A stretch of 64,000 nucleotides of DNA from Streptomyces sp. NBC_00285. Lineage in GTDB: Bacteria; Actinomycetota; Actinomycetes; Streptomycetales; Streptomycetaceae. Under the pieces are notes generated by a model. It was given only the letters and a program-made list of their open reading frames with translations. It was not told the DNA's origin and did no database searches. A program made the translations under genes and the position numbers. The stretch spans positions 2,542,001 to 2,606,000 of the forward strand of contig NZ_CP108055.1 of NCBI RefSeq assembly GCF_036174265.1. The letters are read 5' to 3'. Positions 42,926-51,326 of the stretch are shown here, in pieces. How positions within the stretch are numbered: position 1 is the stretch's first letter; every line of letters starts with the position of its first letter.

Positions 42926-44373
42926 CGTCCTCCGTCCCCCGGCTGGTCATCGCCGCGCCCTCCTCGGGGAGCGGCAAGACCACCGTCGCCACGGGGCTGA
43001 TGGCCGCGTTCGCCGCGCGGGGGCTCGCCGTGTCCCCGCACAAGGTGGGCCCGGACTACATCGATCCCGGGTATCACGCGCTCGCGAGCGGACGGACGGG
43101 ACGGAATCTCGACGCTTACCTGTGCGGGCCGGAGCTGGTGGCTCCGCTGTTCCTGCACGGGGCGCGGGGGTGTGACATCGCCGTCGTCGAGGGCGTGATG
43201 GGCATGTTCGACGGGGCCGCGGGGGAAGGAGAGCTGGCCTCCACCGCGCATGTGGCGAAGCTGCTGCGGGCGCCGGTGGTGCTGGTGGTCGACGCCTCCT
43301 CGCAGTCCCGGTCGGTCGCCGCGCTGGTGCACGGGTTCGCGTCCTGGGATCCGGAGGTGCGGGTCGGGGGCGTGATCCTCAACAAGGTCGCCTCCGATCG
43401 GCATGAGGCGTTGTTGCGGGAGGCGTTGGAGTCGGCCGGCGTGCCTGTGTTCGGGGTGTTGCGGCGGGTGGCCCAGGTGGACACGCCGTCCCGGCATCTG
43501 GGGCTGGTGCCGGTCGCCGAGCGGCGGGCGGATGCGGTGGACGCGGTCGCGGCGATGGCGGAACAGGTTGCTCAAGGGTGCGATCTGGAGGCGTTGGTCG
43601 GGCTGGCGCGGGGTGCGGGGGCATTGCCGTGTGCGGCCTGGGACGCGGCTGAGGTGTTGGGTTTCTCGCCCCCGCCGCCCCTTCCCGTCCCGTCCCCAGG
43701 GGCTGCCGCCCCTTCGACCCCGCTCCCAGGGGGCTCCGCCCCCTGGACCCCGGCTCCTCAAACGCCGGAGGGGCTGGTCGTCGCCGTCGCCGGGGGGCCC
43801 GCCTTCACCTTTTCCTACGCGGAGCACAGCGAACTGCTCACCGCCGCCGGAGCCGAGGTGGTCGTCTTCGACCCCCTGCACGACGAGCAACTGCCCGACG
43901 GGACCGCCGGGTTGGTCATCGGGGGCGGGTTCCCCGAGGTGTACGCCGCTGAACTGTCCGCCAACGAGCCGCTGCGCACAGCCGTTTCCGCGCTCGCGGA
44001 GAGCGGCGCTCCCGTCGCCGCCGAGTGCGCCGGGCTGCTCTACCTGTGCCGCGAACTCGACGGGCAGCCCATGTGCGGGGTGCTCGACGCCTCCGCGCGG
44101 ATGGAGGAGACACTCACCCTCGGCTACCGGGACGCCGTCGCCGTCAGTGACAGTTCGCTCGCCGTCGCCGGGACCCGGATGCGGGGGCACGAGTTCCACC
44201 GGACGGTCGTGGAGCCGGGGGCGGGGGACGCGGCCGCCTGGGGGGTACGGGTGCCCCGGCGGCGGTTGGAAGGTTTCGTACAGCGTGGTGTGCACGCGAG
44301 CTATCTGCACACGCACTGGGCCTCGGAGCCCGGTGTCGCCCGTAGGTTCGTGGAGAGGTGCCGGACGTCATGA
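42922..44373 (+). CDS. cobB: Cobyrinate a,c-diamide synthase with repeat-derived linker
   Basis: This 483-residue enzyme amidates side chains a and c using glutamine and ATP. It has P-loop SSGSGKTTVATGLMAAF, VEGVMGMFDG, and a glutaminase with VAAECAGLLYLCRE (nucleophile Cys) and HASYLHTHWAS. GTG 42922 overlaps the cobO stop; GTG 42919 is an alternative. Residues about 250-285 are a Pro-rich linker encoded by a palindromic Streptomyces-type repeat (43667-43775) read in frame between the two domains. The domains flanking it look intact. Confidence 0.93.
   Translation: MTSSVPRLVIAAPSSGSGKTTVATGLMAAFAARGLAVSPHKVGPDYIDPGYHALASGRTGRNLDAYLCGPELVAPLFLHGARGCDIAVVEGVMGMFDGAAGEGELASTAHVAKLLRAPVVLVVDASSQSRSVAALVHGFASWDPEVRVGGVILNKVASDRHEALLREALESAGVPVFGVLRRVAQVDTPSRHLGLVPVAERRADAVDAVAAMAEQVAQGCDLEALVGLARGAGALPCAAWDAAEVLGFSPPPPLPVPSPGAAAPSTPLPGGSAPWTPAPQTPEGLVVAVAGGPAFTFSYAEHSELLTAAGAEVVVFDPLHDEQLPDGTAGLVIGGGFPEVYAAELSANEPLRTAVSALAESGAPVAAECAGLLYLCRELDGQPMCGVLDASARMEETLTLGYRDAVAVSDSSLAVAGTRMRGHEFHRTVVEPGAGDAAAWGVRVPRRRLEGFVQRGVHASYLHTHWASEPGVARRFVERCRTS
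43667..43775 (+). repeat. Palindromic Streptomyces-type repeat inside cobB
   Basis: The block includes CCAGGGGGC-TCC-GCCCCCTGG (43726-43746, perfect 9-bp arms), AGGGGC/GCCCCT (43698-43713) and CTCCTCAAACGCCGGAGG. From memory this is the pattern of a dispersed repeat very common between Streptomyces genes. Here it lies within an ORF and encodes a Pro/Ala-rich linker with no stop or frameshift. Confidence 0.7.
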
Positions 44374-45104
44374 GCAGCAGCAGGTTGATCGGGGTCGGGG
44401 TCGGGCCCGGGGATCCGGAGCTGGTGACCGTCAAGGGTGTCAACGCCCTGCGCGCCGCCGACGTGGTCGTCGTGCCGGTCATGGACAGCGGGGAGCGGGG
44501 GCGGGCCGAGGCGACCGTTCTGCACTACGTGTCCCAGGAGAAGATCGTCCGGGTCGTCTTCGCTCTCAACGAGCGCAGTGACCACGCCCGGCGCGAGGCC
44601 GCCTGGGACGCGGCCGGTGAGCGGGTCGCCCAGCTACTGGCCGCGCACGCGTCCGTCGCCTTCGCGACCATCGGCGACCCCAACGTCTACTCCACCTTCA
44701 CCTATCTCGCGCAGACCATCCGCGAGCTCGTGCCGGACGTCGTCGTCGAGACCGTCCCCGGGATCACCGCCATGCAGGATCTCGCGGCGCGTTCCGGGGC
44801 GGTACTGACCGAGGGCACCGAACCGCTCACGCTCGTGCCCGTCACCGCCGGTTCCGCCGTGCTCAAGGACGCGCTCAACGGGCCCGGGACCGTCGTCGCG
44901 TACAAGTTCGGGCGGCAGGCCGGTGAGGTGGCCGAGGCGCTCAGGGAGACCGGGCGGATCGAGGACGCCGTATGGGGATCGGCGCTCGGGCTGGAGTCCG
45001 AGTCCATCCGTCCCGCCGGCGAGCTCGACGGGGCTCCCCTGCCGTACCTCTCCACCCTGATCGCACCCGCGCGACGGGACGGCACACGGGGCGGCAAGCT
45101 GTGA
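44370..45104 (+). CDS. cobI: Precorrin-2 C20-methyltransferase
   Basis: This 244-residue enzyme methylates C20 of precorrin-2 (or the cobalt form) with SAM. It begins LIGVGVGPGDPELVTVKGVNALRAADVVVVPV (SAM loop), has VAFATIGDPNVYSTFTYL, VETVPGITAMQDLAARSG and a closing PYLSTLIAP. ATG 44370 overlaps the cobB stop. It is the last plus-strand gene before the antisense ZIP gene. Confidence 0.92.
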   Translation: MSSSRLIGVGVGPGDPELVTVKGVNALRAADVVVVPVMDSGERGRAEATVLHYVSQEKIVRVVFALNERSDHARREAAWDAAGERVAQLLAAHASVAFATIGDPNVYSTFTYLAQTIRELVPDVVVETVPGITAMQDLAARSGAVLTEGTEPLTLVPVTAGSAVLKDALNGPGTVVAYKFGRQAGEVAEALRETGRIEDAVWGSALGLESESIRPAGELDGAPLPYLSTLIAPARRDGTRGGKL

Positions 45105-45205
45105 ACCCCGGCCCCGGCCGCAGACCCGGACCCGTCCTTGGGCTGAAACCCGCCCTCGGGCTCGGACCCATACCCGGACGCAGTCCCGCCCCCCGCCCCC
45201 GCGGA

Positions 45206-45943
45206 TCAGCCGGCCAGGCCCACGACCAGCCAGATGAAGCCCACGCCCGCGACCGTGCACAGCAGGGTCGAGCGGGCGGGGTGTTCGTGGTGGGCCTCGG
45301 GGAGGATCTCGGCTGCCGCGAGGTAGAGGAGTGCGCCGGCGAAGAGGCCGAGATAGCCGCCGAGCAGGCCCTCCGGGATGGTCACGAACGCCGTCGAGGC
45401 GGCGCCCACGACCGGGGCCACCGCGTCCGCGACCAGCATGGTCAGGGCTTTGCGGCGGGCGTTCCCGTACAGGCTCGTGAGCGTGTACGTGTTGAAGCCG
45501 TCCGCGAAGTCGTGGGCGACCACGGCCAGCGCGACCGCCGTGCCCATGCCGCCGCCCACCTGGAAGGCCGCGCCGATCGCCACGCCGTCCATGACGCTGT
45601 GGCCGACCATCGCGCCGGCGGCCGTCAGGCCCACCTCGGGCACCCGCCCGCCGTGCTCCTCCCGTTCCTCGCCGCCGTGCGCCGCCTGGCGGGCGGCCAG
45701 CAGGCGTTCCACCAGATGGGCCAGCAGAAAGCCGGCCACGAAGAGGAGCAGGGCCGCCGGTACGCCGAAGACTTCGCCTCCGGCCGCGTGCAGCGCCTCC
45801 GGCAGCAGGTCCAGTCCGACCACGCCGAGCATCAGGCCGCCGGCCAGTCCCAGGACCAGATGACGGCGGTCGGTCACGCGCTGTGCCGTCCAACCGCCGG
45901 CCAGCGTCATCAGGAACGCGCCGAGCGCGACGAAGACCGCCAT
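45206..45943 (-). CDS. ZIP family metal transporter within the cobalamin cluster
   Basis: This 245-residue protein has about eight helices and ZIP architecture. The usual HNxPEG metal motifs of helices 4 and 5 appear as GHSVMDGVAIGAAF and VAHDFADGFNTYTL, so Glu is replaced by Asp at both sites. A His/Glu-rich loop (about residues 90-105, AAHGGEEREEHGG) separates helices 3 and 4. It is antisense between cobI and cobM. Cobalt uptake is inferred from location; zinc is the family default. ATG 45943 has AAGG upstream. Confidence 0.85.
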   Translation of the reverse strand: MAVFVALGAFLMTLAGGWTAQRVTDRRHLVLGLAGGLMLGVVGLDLLPEALHAAGGEVFGVPAALLLFVAGFLLAHLVERLLAARQAAHGGEEREEHGGRVPEVGLTAAGAMVGHSVMDGVAIGAAFQVGGGMGTAVALAVVAHDFADGFNTYTLTSLYGNARRKALTMLVADAVAPVVGAASTAFVTIPEGLLGGYLGLFAGALLYLAAAEILPEAHHEHPARSTLLCTVAGVGFIWLVVGLAG

Positions 45944-46038
45944 AGGGCCTTGGTATCCGATCAACCCCCGTTCGCGCACATCCTGCCGTCGCCCCGGCGA
46001 CATCCTTGACACCTTTTGCAACGAGAGGACCGATTCCC

Positions 46039-46857
46039 ATGGCCGATGCCCCCACCGGCAAGGTGACCTTCGTCGGTGCCGGCCCCGGCGCCGCCGATCT
46101 GCTGACGTTCCGTGCCGCGCGCGCCATCGCCGAGGCCGACGTCGTGATCTGGGCCGCGAGCCTGGTGCAGGCGGAGGTCCTCGAACACGCACGCGCGGAG
46201 GCGGAGATCCTCGACTCGGCGGCCATGTCGCTGGAGGACGTGGTCGCGGTGTACGAGCGGGCACGCGAGGAGGGTCTCAAGGTCGCCCGGATCCACTCCG
46301 GCGACCCCGCCCTGTGGGGCGGCACGCAGGAGCAGCTGGACCGGTGCTCGCGGATCGGCATCGGGACCGAGGTCGTGCCCGGTGTCTCCGCGTTCTCGGC
46401 CGTCGCCGCGCTCGTCCAGCGGGAGCTGACCATCCCCGAGGTCGCGCAGTCCGTCGTGCTCACCCGGCTCGGCGGCGGCAAGACGCCGATGCCGCCCGGG
46501 GAGGAGGTGCGGGAGTTCGCCAAGCACGGCACCACCATGGCGCTCTTCCTGTCCGCGGCACGCAGCGGGCAGCTGGTGCGGGAGCTGCTGGAGGGCGGCT
46601 ATCCGACGTCCACCCCGGTCGTCGTCGCCTATCAGGCGACCTGGCCGGAGGAACTGGTCGTGCGGTGCACGATCGAGACGCTGGAGGAGACCGTCAAGGA
46701 GCACAAGCTCTGGAAGCACACGCTGTTCCTGGTCGGCCCGGCCCTGGACGCCGAGGGCACCCGGTCGCACCTGTACCACCCCGGTCACTTCCACGGGTAC
46801 CGCAAGGCGGACCCGGAGGCCCGGCGGGAGCTGCGGGCGCGGGGTGCGAGCACGTGA
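46039..46857 (+). CDS. cobM: Precorrin-4 C11-methyltransferase
   Basis: This 272-residue SAM enzyme methylates C11. Features are KVTFVGAGPGAADLLTFRAARAIAEADVVIWA at the start, VARIHSGDPALWGGTQEQLDRC, EVVPGVSAFSAVAALVQRELTIPE and LVGPAL. GAGAGGA 9 nt before ATG 46039 gives a strong start. It begins a second overlapping run (cobM to cobC). With the antisense ZIP gene upstream, it may have its own promoter in the 95-bp gap, but I see none that is convincing. Confidence 0.93.
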   Translation: MADAPTGKVTFVGAGPGAADLLTFRAARAIAEADVVIWAASLVQAEVLEHARAEAEILDSAAMSLEDVVAVYERAREEGLKVARIHSGDPALWGGTQEQLDRCSRIGIGTEVVPGVSAFSAVAALVQRELTIPEVAQSVVLTRLGGGKTPMPPGEEVREFAKHGTTMALFLSAARSGQLVRELLEGGYPTSTPVVVAYQATWPEELVVRCTIETLEETVKEHKLWKHTLFLVGPALDAEGTRSHLYHPGHFHGYRKADPEARRELRARGAST

Positions 46858-48107
46858 GTGGCCTGATCACGGTCGTCGGTACGGGGACGGGGGCGCCGCC
46901 CGCGGCCCGGGAGCTGGCCGGTGCCCGGCTCGTGGTGGGAGGGCGCCGGCATCTGGCCGCCGCGCCCGTTCCCGCCGACGCCGAGCAGGTCGTCCTCGGT
47001 CCGCTCGCTCCGGCGCTGGACGTCGTCGAACGGCACCTGGAGAAGGACAGCCGCGTCGTGGTGCTGGCCTCCGGTGACCCCGGGTTCTTCGGGATCGTGC
47101 GGGTGCTGGCCGAGCGGTTCGGTGCGGGGCGGCTCGATGTCCGGCCCGGGGTGTCGTCCGTCGCCGCCGCCTTCGCGCGGGTCGGACTGCCCTGGGACGA
47201 CGCCGTGGTGGTCAGCGCGCACGGGCGTGATCTGCGGACGGCCGTCAACGTGTGCCGGGCACGGCCGAAAGTGGCGGTGCTGACGGGGCCGGGAGCCGGT
47301 CCCGCCGAGCTGGGAGCCGCGCTCACCGCCGACGCCCGGGTCCTGGTCGTCGCCTCCGCGATCGGCACCGGCGACGAGCGCGTGGAGCGGGTCACCCCTG
47401 TGGAGGCCGCCGCCCGGGACTGGGGTTCTGCGGTGAGTGTCGTGCTGTGCCTCGACGAGTCGCGGGCGCTCGGTGCCGTGCGCACGGTCGCCGGGCCCGC
47501 CGCCGCGCCCGGCCGATGGGCCCTGGAGGAGGGCGAGTTCACTCACCGGGACTCGATGATCACCAAGTTCGAGGTGCGGGCGCTGGCGCTGGCCCGGCTC
47601 GGGCCCCGGCTCGGCGATCTGGTGTGGGACGTCGGCGCGGGCTCCGGTTCCGTGGCCGTCGAGTGCGCGCGGCTCGGTGCCGCTGTCGTCGCGGTCGAGA
47701 AGACCCCCGACGGTGTCGGGCGGATCCGCGCCAACGCGGCCGCACACGAGGTCGACGTACGGGTGGTGCACGGGTCCGCGCCGGACGCGCTGGCCGGACT
47801 CGACGACCCGGACGCCGTGTTCGTCGGCGGGGGCGGGCGGGAGCTGGCGGACATCGTCGCCGTCTGCGCGCGGCGGGCCCGGCGGAGCGTCGTCGTCGCC
47901 ATGGCCGCGCTCGACCGGGTACCGGCCGTGCGTGCGGCCCTCACCGGTGCCGGGTTCGGCTGCGACGGCGTACTGCTGCAGTCGTCCCGGCTCGCGCCGC
48001 TGCCCGGGGACGTGACCCGGCTCGCGGCGACCAACCCGGTCTTTCTGCTGTGGGGGGCCCGGCACGGCGCCGGAAGCCCCGTCTCTCGTGAAGGAGTTGC
48101 TCTGTGA
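46854..48107 (+). CDS. cobL: Precorrin-6B methyltransferase/decarboxylase CbiET-type CobL
   Basis: This 417-residue fusion methylates C5 and C15 and decarboxylates C12 acetate. The N-terminal CbiE domain (to about residue 205) has VVLASGDPGFFGIVRVLAERFG and VRPGVSSVAAAFARVGLPW. The CbiT domain has a Rossmann-type SAM site, LVWDVGAGSGSVAVECARLG. GTG 46854 overlaps the cobM stop and TGA overlaps cbiG-cobJ. Confidence 0.93.
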   Translation: MSGLITVVGTGTGAPPAARELAGARLVVGGRRHLAAAPVPADAEQVVLGPLAPALDVVERHLEKDSRVVVLASGDPGFFGIVRVLAERFGAGRLDVRPGVSSVAAAFARVGLPWDDAVVVSAHGRDLRTAVNVCRARPKVAVLTGPGAGPAELGAALTADARVLVVASAIGTGDERVERVTPVEAAARDWGSAVSVVLCLDESRALGAVRTVAGPAAAPGRWALEEGEFTHRDSMITKFEVRALALARLGPRLGDLVWDVGAGSGSVAVECARLGAAVVAVEKTPDGVGRIRANAAAHEVDVRVVHGSAPDALAGLDDPDAVFVGGGGRELADIVAVCARRARRSVVVAMAALDRVPAVRAALTGAGFGCDGVLLQSSRLAPLPGDVTRLAATNPVFLLWGARHGAGSPVSREGVAL

Positions 48108-49786
48108 TCGGCCTCATTTCCGCCACCGCGGCGGGGGCGGCGGCGCGCGACCGGCTGGCCGCGGCATGGCCGGACCGCACGCGCGTGTACGACGGGCCCG
48201 CGGGGGACGCCGTACGGCGGGCGTTCGCGGAGTGCGAGCAGCTCGTGTGTTTCCTGGCGACGGGAGCAGTCGTACGGCTGATCGCGCCGCTGCTCGACGC
48301 CAAGGCGTCCGACCCGGGTGTGGTGTGTGTCGACGAGGGCGGGCGGTTCGCCGTGTCCCTGGTGGGCGGGCACGGTGGCGGTGCCAACGAACTCGCCCAC
48401 CAGGTCGGGGAGTTGCTGGGCGCCGAGCCCGTGGTGACGACGGCGACCGACGCGGTGGGGCTGCCGGGGCTGGACACCCTCGGCCTGCCGGTGGAGGGTG
48501 CGGTGGCGGCCGTTTCGCGGGCGCTCCTGGACGGCGAACCCGTCGCCCTGCACAACGAGTCGGCCTGGCCGCTGCCCCCGCTGCCGGTGGCCGCGGAGGG
48601 GGCGTACGGCATCCGGGTGACGGACCGTCTCGTCGAACCCTCCGAGCGGGAGGTCGTCCTGCGTCCGCCCACCCTCGTCGTCGGTGTCGGGGCCTCCAGG
48701 GGCGCACCGGTCGAGGAGGTACTGGAGCTGATCGAGAGCTCGTTGGTCGAGGCCGGGTTGTCCGTGAGGTCGGTCGCCGGGCTCGCCACCGTGGACGCCA
48801 AGGCCGAGGAGCCCGGGATCGTGGCCGCCGCAGAGCGGCTCGGCGTGCCCCTGGTCACCCACTCCGCCGAGGAGTTGGCCGCCGTCGAGGTGCCCAACCC
48901 CTCGGACGCGCCCCTGGCCGCCGTCGGGACCCCTTCCGTCGCCGAAGCGGCCGCGCTGCTGAACGGCGGTGAACTCCTCGTCCCCAAGCGGAAGTCGGCC
49001 GCGCAGCCCGCCATGGCGACCTGTGCCGTCGTACGGCGTCCCGCGCGCGGCCGGCTCGCGGTGGTCGGGCTCGGTCCGGGTGCCCGGGACCTGTTGACGC
49101 CCCGCGCGAAGGCGGAGCTCGGGCGTGCTTCGGTGCTGGTCGGGCTCGACCAGTACGTCGACCAGATCCGTGATCTGCTGCGGCCCGGCACCCGGGTCCT
49201 GGAGTCGGGGCTGGGCGCCGAGGAGGAGCGGGCCCGGACCGCGGTGGCCGAGGCGCGGAAGGGACAGGCGGTCGCGCTCATCGGCAGCGGGGACGCCGGT
49301 GTGTACGCCATGGCCTCCCCCGCGCTCGCCGAGGCCTCCGACGACATCGACGTGGTCGGCGTCCCGGGCGTGACGGCCGCTCTCGCGGCGGCCGCGATCC
49401 TGGGCGCCCCGCTGGGCCACGACCACGTGTCGATCAGCCTCTCGGATCTGCACACGCCGTGGGAGGTCATCGAGCGGCGGGTGCGTGCGGCGGCCGAGGC
49501 GGACATCGTGGTCACCTTCTACAACCCCCGTTCCCGGGGCCGGGACTGGCAGTTGCCGAAGGCGCTGGCGATCCTCGCGGAGCACCGGGAGGAGGCGACG
49601 CCGGTCGGTGTCGTACGCAACGCGTCGCGGCCCGACGAGTCCGGCCGGCTGACCACCCTGGCCGCCCTCGACCCGGCGACGGTCGACATGATGACGGTCG
49701 TGACCGTCGGCAACACGGCGACCCGGAATATCGCGGGGCGCATGGTGACACCGCGCGGCTACCGCTGGCAGGAGGGTGCCGAGTGA
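48104..49786 (+). CDS. cobJ: CbiG-CobJ fusion: cobalt-precorrin-5A hydrolase/precorrin-3B C17-methyltransferase
   Basis: This 560-residue fusion joins CbiG (residues 1 to about 305) to the SAM enzyme CobJ/CbiH (about 315-560). CbiG has LVCFLATGAVVRLIAPLL, VSLVGGHGGGANELAHQVGELLGAEPVVTTATD and LVVGVGASRGAPVEEV. CobJ has LAVVGLGPGARDLLTPRAKAELGRASVLVGLDQYVD, ALIGSGDAGVYAMA and VTFYNPRSRGRDWQL. Together they carry out C17 methylation with ring contraction and opening of the C20 lactone. CbiG is an anaerobic-route enzyme, beside an aerobic-type chelatase. Confidence 0.93.
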   Translation: MIGLISATAAGAAARDRLAAAWPDRTRVYDGPAGDAVRRAFAECEQLVCFLATGAVVRLIAPLLDAKASDPGVVCVDEGGRFAVSLVGGHGGGANELAHQVGELLGAEPVVTTATDAVGLPGLDTLGLPVEGAVAAVSRALLDGEPVALHNESAWPLPPLPVAAEGAYGIRVTDRLVEPSEREVVLRPPTLVVGVGASRGAPVEEVLELIESSLVEAGLSVRSVAGLATVDAKAEEPGIVAAAERLGVPLVTHSAEELAAVEVPNPSDAPLAAVGTPSVAEAAALLNGGELLVPKRKSAAQPAMATCAVVRRPARGRLAVVGLGPGARDLLTPRAKAELGRASVLVGLDQYVDQIRDLLRPGTRVLESGLGAEEERARTAVAEARKGQAVALIGSGDAGVYAMASPALAEASDDIDVVGVPGVTAALAAAAILGAPLGHDHVSISLSDLHTPWEVIERRVRAAAEADIVVTFYNPRSRGRDWQLPKALAILAEHREEATPVGVVRNASRPDESGRLTTLAALDPATVDMMTVVTVGNTATRNIAGRMVTPRGYRWQEGAE

Positions 49787-50406
49787 ACCGTGTCGTCCAC
49801 CCGATCGAGGTGGAGTCCTACCGGCGGATGCGGGCCCGCCTGGACACTTCGCACCTCCCGCCGTTGACCCGGGCGGTGGTGGAGAGGGTCGTGCACTCCG
49901 CCGCCGATCTGGAGTACGCCGGCGATCTCGTCATGGACGAGGGCGAGTTGGAGAAGGCGCACGCCGCGCTGCACTCCGGCGCGCCCGTCGTCACCGATGT
50001 GGAGATGGTCGCGGCGGGCATCACCCGGCGGGAGACCGTCTGCCGGCTGAGGGACGCCGAGTCCGGTCCGGGGCTGACCCGTTCGGCCCACGCGATCCGT
50101 CTCGCCCACGAGCAGGTCGGCCCGGGGGCGATCTGGGTGATCGGCAACGCCCCCACCGCGCTGGAGGAGTTGCTGACCCTGGACGCGGCCCCGGCCCTGG
50201 TCATCGGGCTGCCCGTCGGCTTCGTCGGTGCGGTCGAGTCCAAGGCCGCGTTGCGCGGCAGCGGACTGCCCGCCGTGAGCAACGTGTCCGAGAAGGGCGG
50301 TTCGGCGGTCGCCTCCGCCGCGCTCAACGCCCTGCTGTACCACCCCTTTACCCAGCAGCCCCTTGCCCGGAAGACCCCTTCCCAGAAGACCGAGGAGACA
50401 TCGTGA
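49783..50406 (+). CDS. cobH: Precorrin-8X methylmutase
   Basis: This 207-residue enzyme moves the methyl group from C11 to C12 to give hydrogenobyrinate or its cobalt form. The catalytic His is His38 in RVVHSAADLEYAGDL, and the family also shows VVTDVEMVAAGI, GAIWVIGNAPTALEEL and GLPVGFVGAVESK. GTG 49783 overlaps the cobJ stop and its end overlaps cbiX. Confidence 0.94.
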   Translation: MNRVVHPIEVESYRRMRARLDTSHLPPLTRAVVERVVHSAADLEYAGDLVMDEGELEKAHAALHSGAPVVTDVEMVAAGITRRETVCRLRDAESGPGLTRSAHAIRLAHEQVGPGAIWVIGNAPTALEELLTLDAAPALVIGLPVGFVGAVESKAALRGSGLPAVSNVSEKGGSAVASAALNALLYHPFTQQPLARKTPSQKTEETS

Positions 50407-51326
50407 CCACCCCCCAGCCCGCCCTGCTCATCGCCGGTCATGGCACCCGGGACGAGGCCGGCGCCGAGGCGTTCCGTGACTTCGTCCGGGAGCTGGGGGC
50501 CCGCCACCCCGAACTGCCCGTCGCGGGCGGCTTCATCGAACTGTCCCCGCCGCCGCTGGCCGACGCGGTGGCCGAGCTGGTGGAGCGGGGCGTCCGCCGG
50601 TTCGCCGCCGTACCGCTGATGCTGGTGTCCGCCGGACACGCCAAGGGTGACATCCCGGCCGCGCTGGCCCGGGAGAAGGAGCGGCACGCGGGGATCTCGT
50701 ACACCTACGGTCGTCCGCTGGGCCCGCATCCGGCGCTGCTGACCGTGCTGGAGCGACGGCTCGACGAGGCGCTGGGCGCCGTCGGGGGCCGCGCTCCCCT
50801 GGACCGGGCGGACGTGACCGTGCTGCTCGTCGGCCGGGGCTCCACGGACCCCGACGCCAACGCCGAGGTGTACAAGGCGGCCCGGCTGCTGTGGGAGGGG
50901 CGCGGCTACGCGGGCGTGGAGACGGCGTTCGTGTCGCTGGCGGCGCCGGACGTGCCGAGCGGACTCGACCGGTGTGTGGCGTTGGGCGCGAAGAGGGTCG
51001 TCGTGCTCCCCTACTTCCTGTTCACCGGGATCCTGCCGGACCGGGTGAAGCAGCAGACCGAGGGCTGGGCGGCGGCGCACCCCGAGGTCGAGGTGCGTTC
51101 CGCGGAGGTCATCGGTCCGGAGCCGGAGCTGCTCGACCTGGTGATGGAGCGGTACCGGGAGGCCGTCGCGGGCGATCTGCGGATGAACTGCGACTCGTGC
51201 GTGTACCGCATCGCGCTGCCCGGCTTCGAGGACAAGGTGGGTCTGCCGCAGCAGCCGCACTTCCATCCGGACGACGACGGCCACCACCACGGGCATCACC
51301 ATGGCGCCCACTCCCATGCACACTGA
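50403..51326 (+). CDS. cbiX: CbiX-like sirohydrochlorin cobaltochelatase with His-rich tail
   Basis: This 307-residue protein has two CbiX-type halves. The first holds LLIAGHGTRDEAG (metal His) and PLMLVSAGHAKGDIP. The second holds VTVLLVGRGSTDPDAN and VVVLPYFLFTGILPDR. CbiX inserts cobalt early into sirohydrochlorin. After a conserved CDSCVYR segment the C-terminus carries 11 His in about 22 residues, a likely cobalt store or delivery tail. The His tail overlaps the first codons of cobC in another frame. Confidence 0.9.
   Translation: MTTPQPALLIAGHGTRDEAGAEAFRDFVRELGARHPELPVAGGFIELSPPPLADAVAELVERGVRRFAAVPLMLVSAGHAKGDIPAALAREKERHAGISYTYGRPLGPHPALLTVLERRLDEALGAVGGRAPLDRADVTVLLVGRGSTDPDANAEVYKAARLLWEGRGYAGVETAFVSLAAPDVPSGLDRCVALGAKRVVVLPYFLFTGILPDRVKQQTEGWAAAHPEVEVRSAEVIGPEPELLDLVMERYREAVAGDLRMNCDSCVYRIALPGFEDKVGLPQQPHFHPDDDGHHHGHHHGAHSHAH

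Noticed and set aside
46006-46038. TTGACA at 46006-46011 as a cobM promoter
   Set aside because: No acceptable -10 hexamer lies at 16-18 bp, and the position would put the start of transcription at or after the strong cobM ribosome site.
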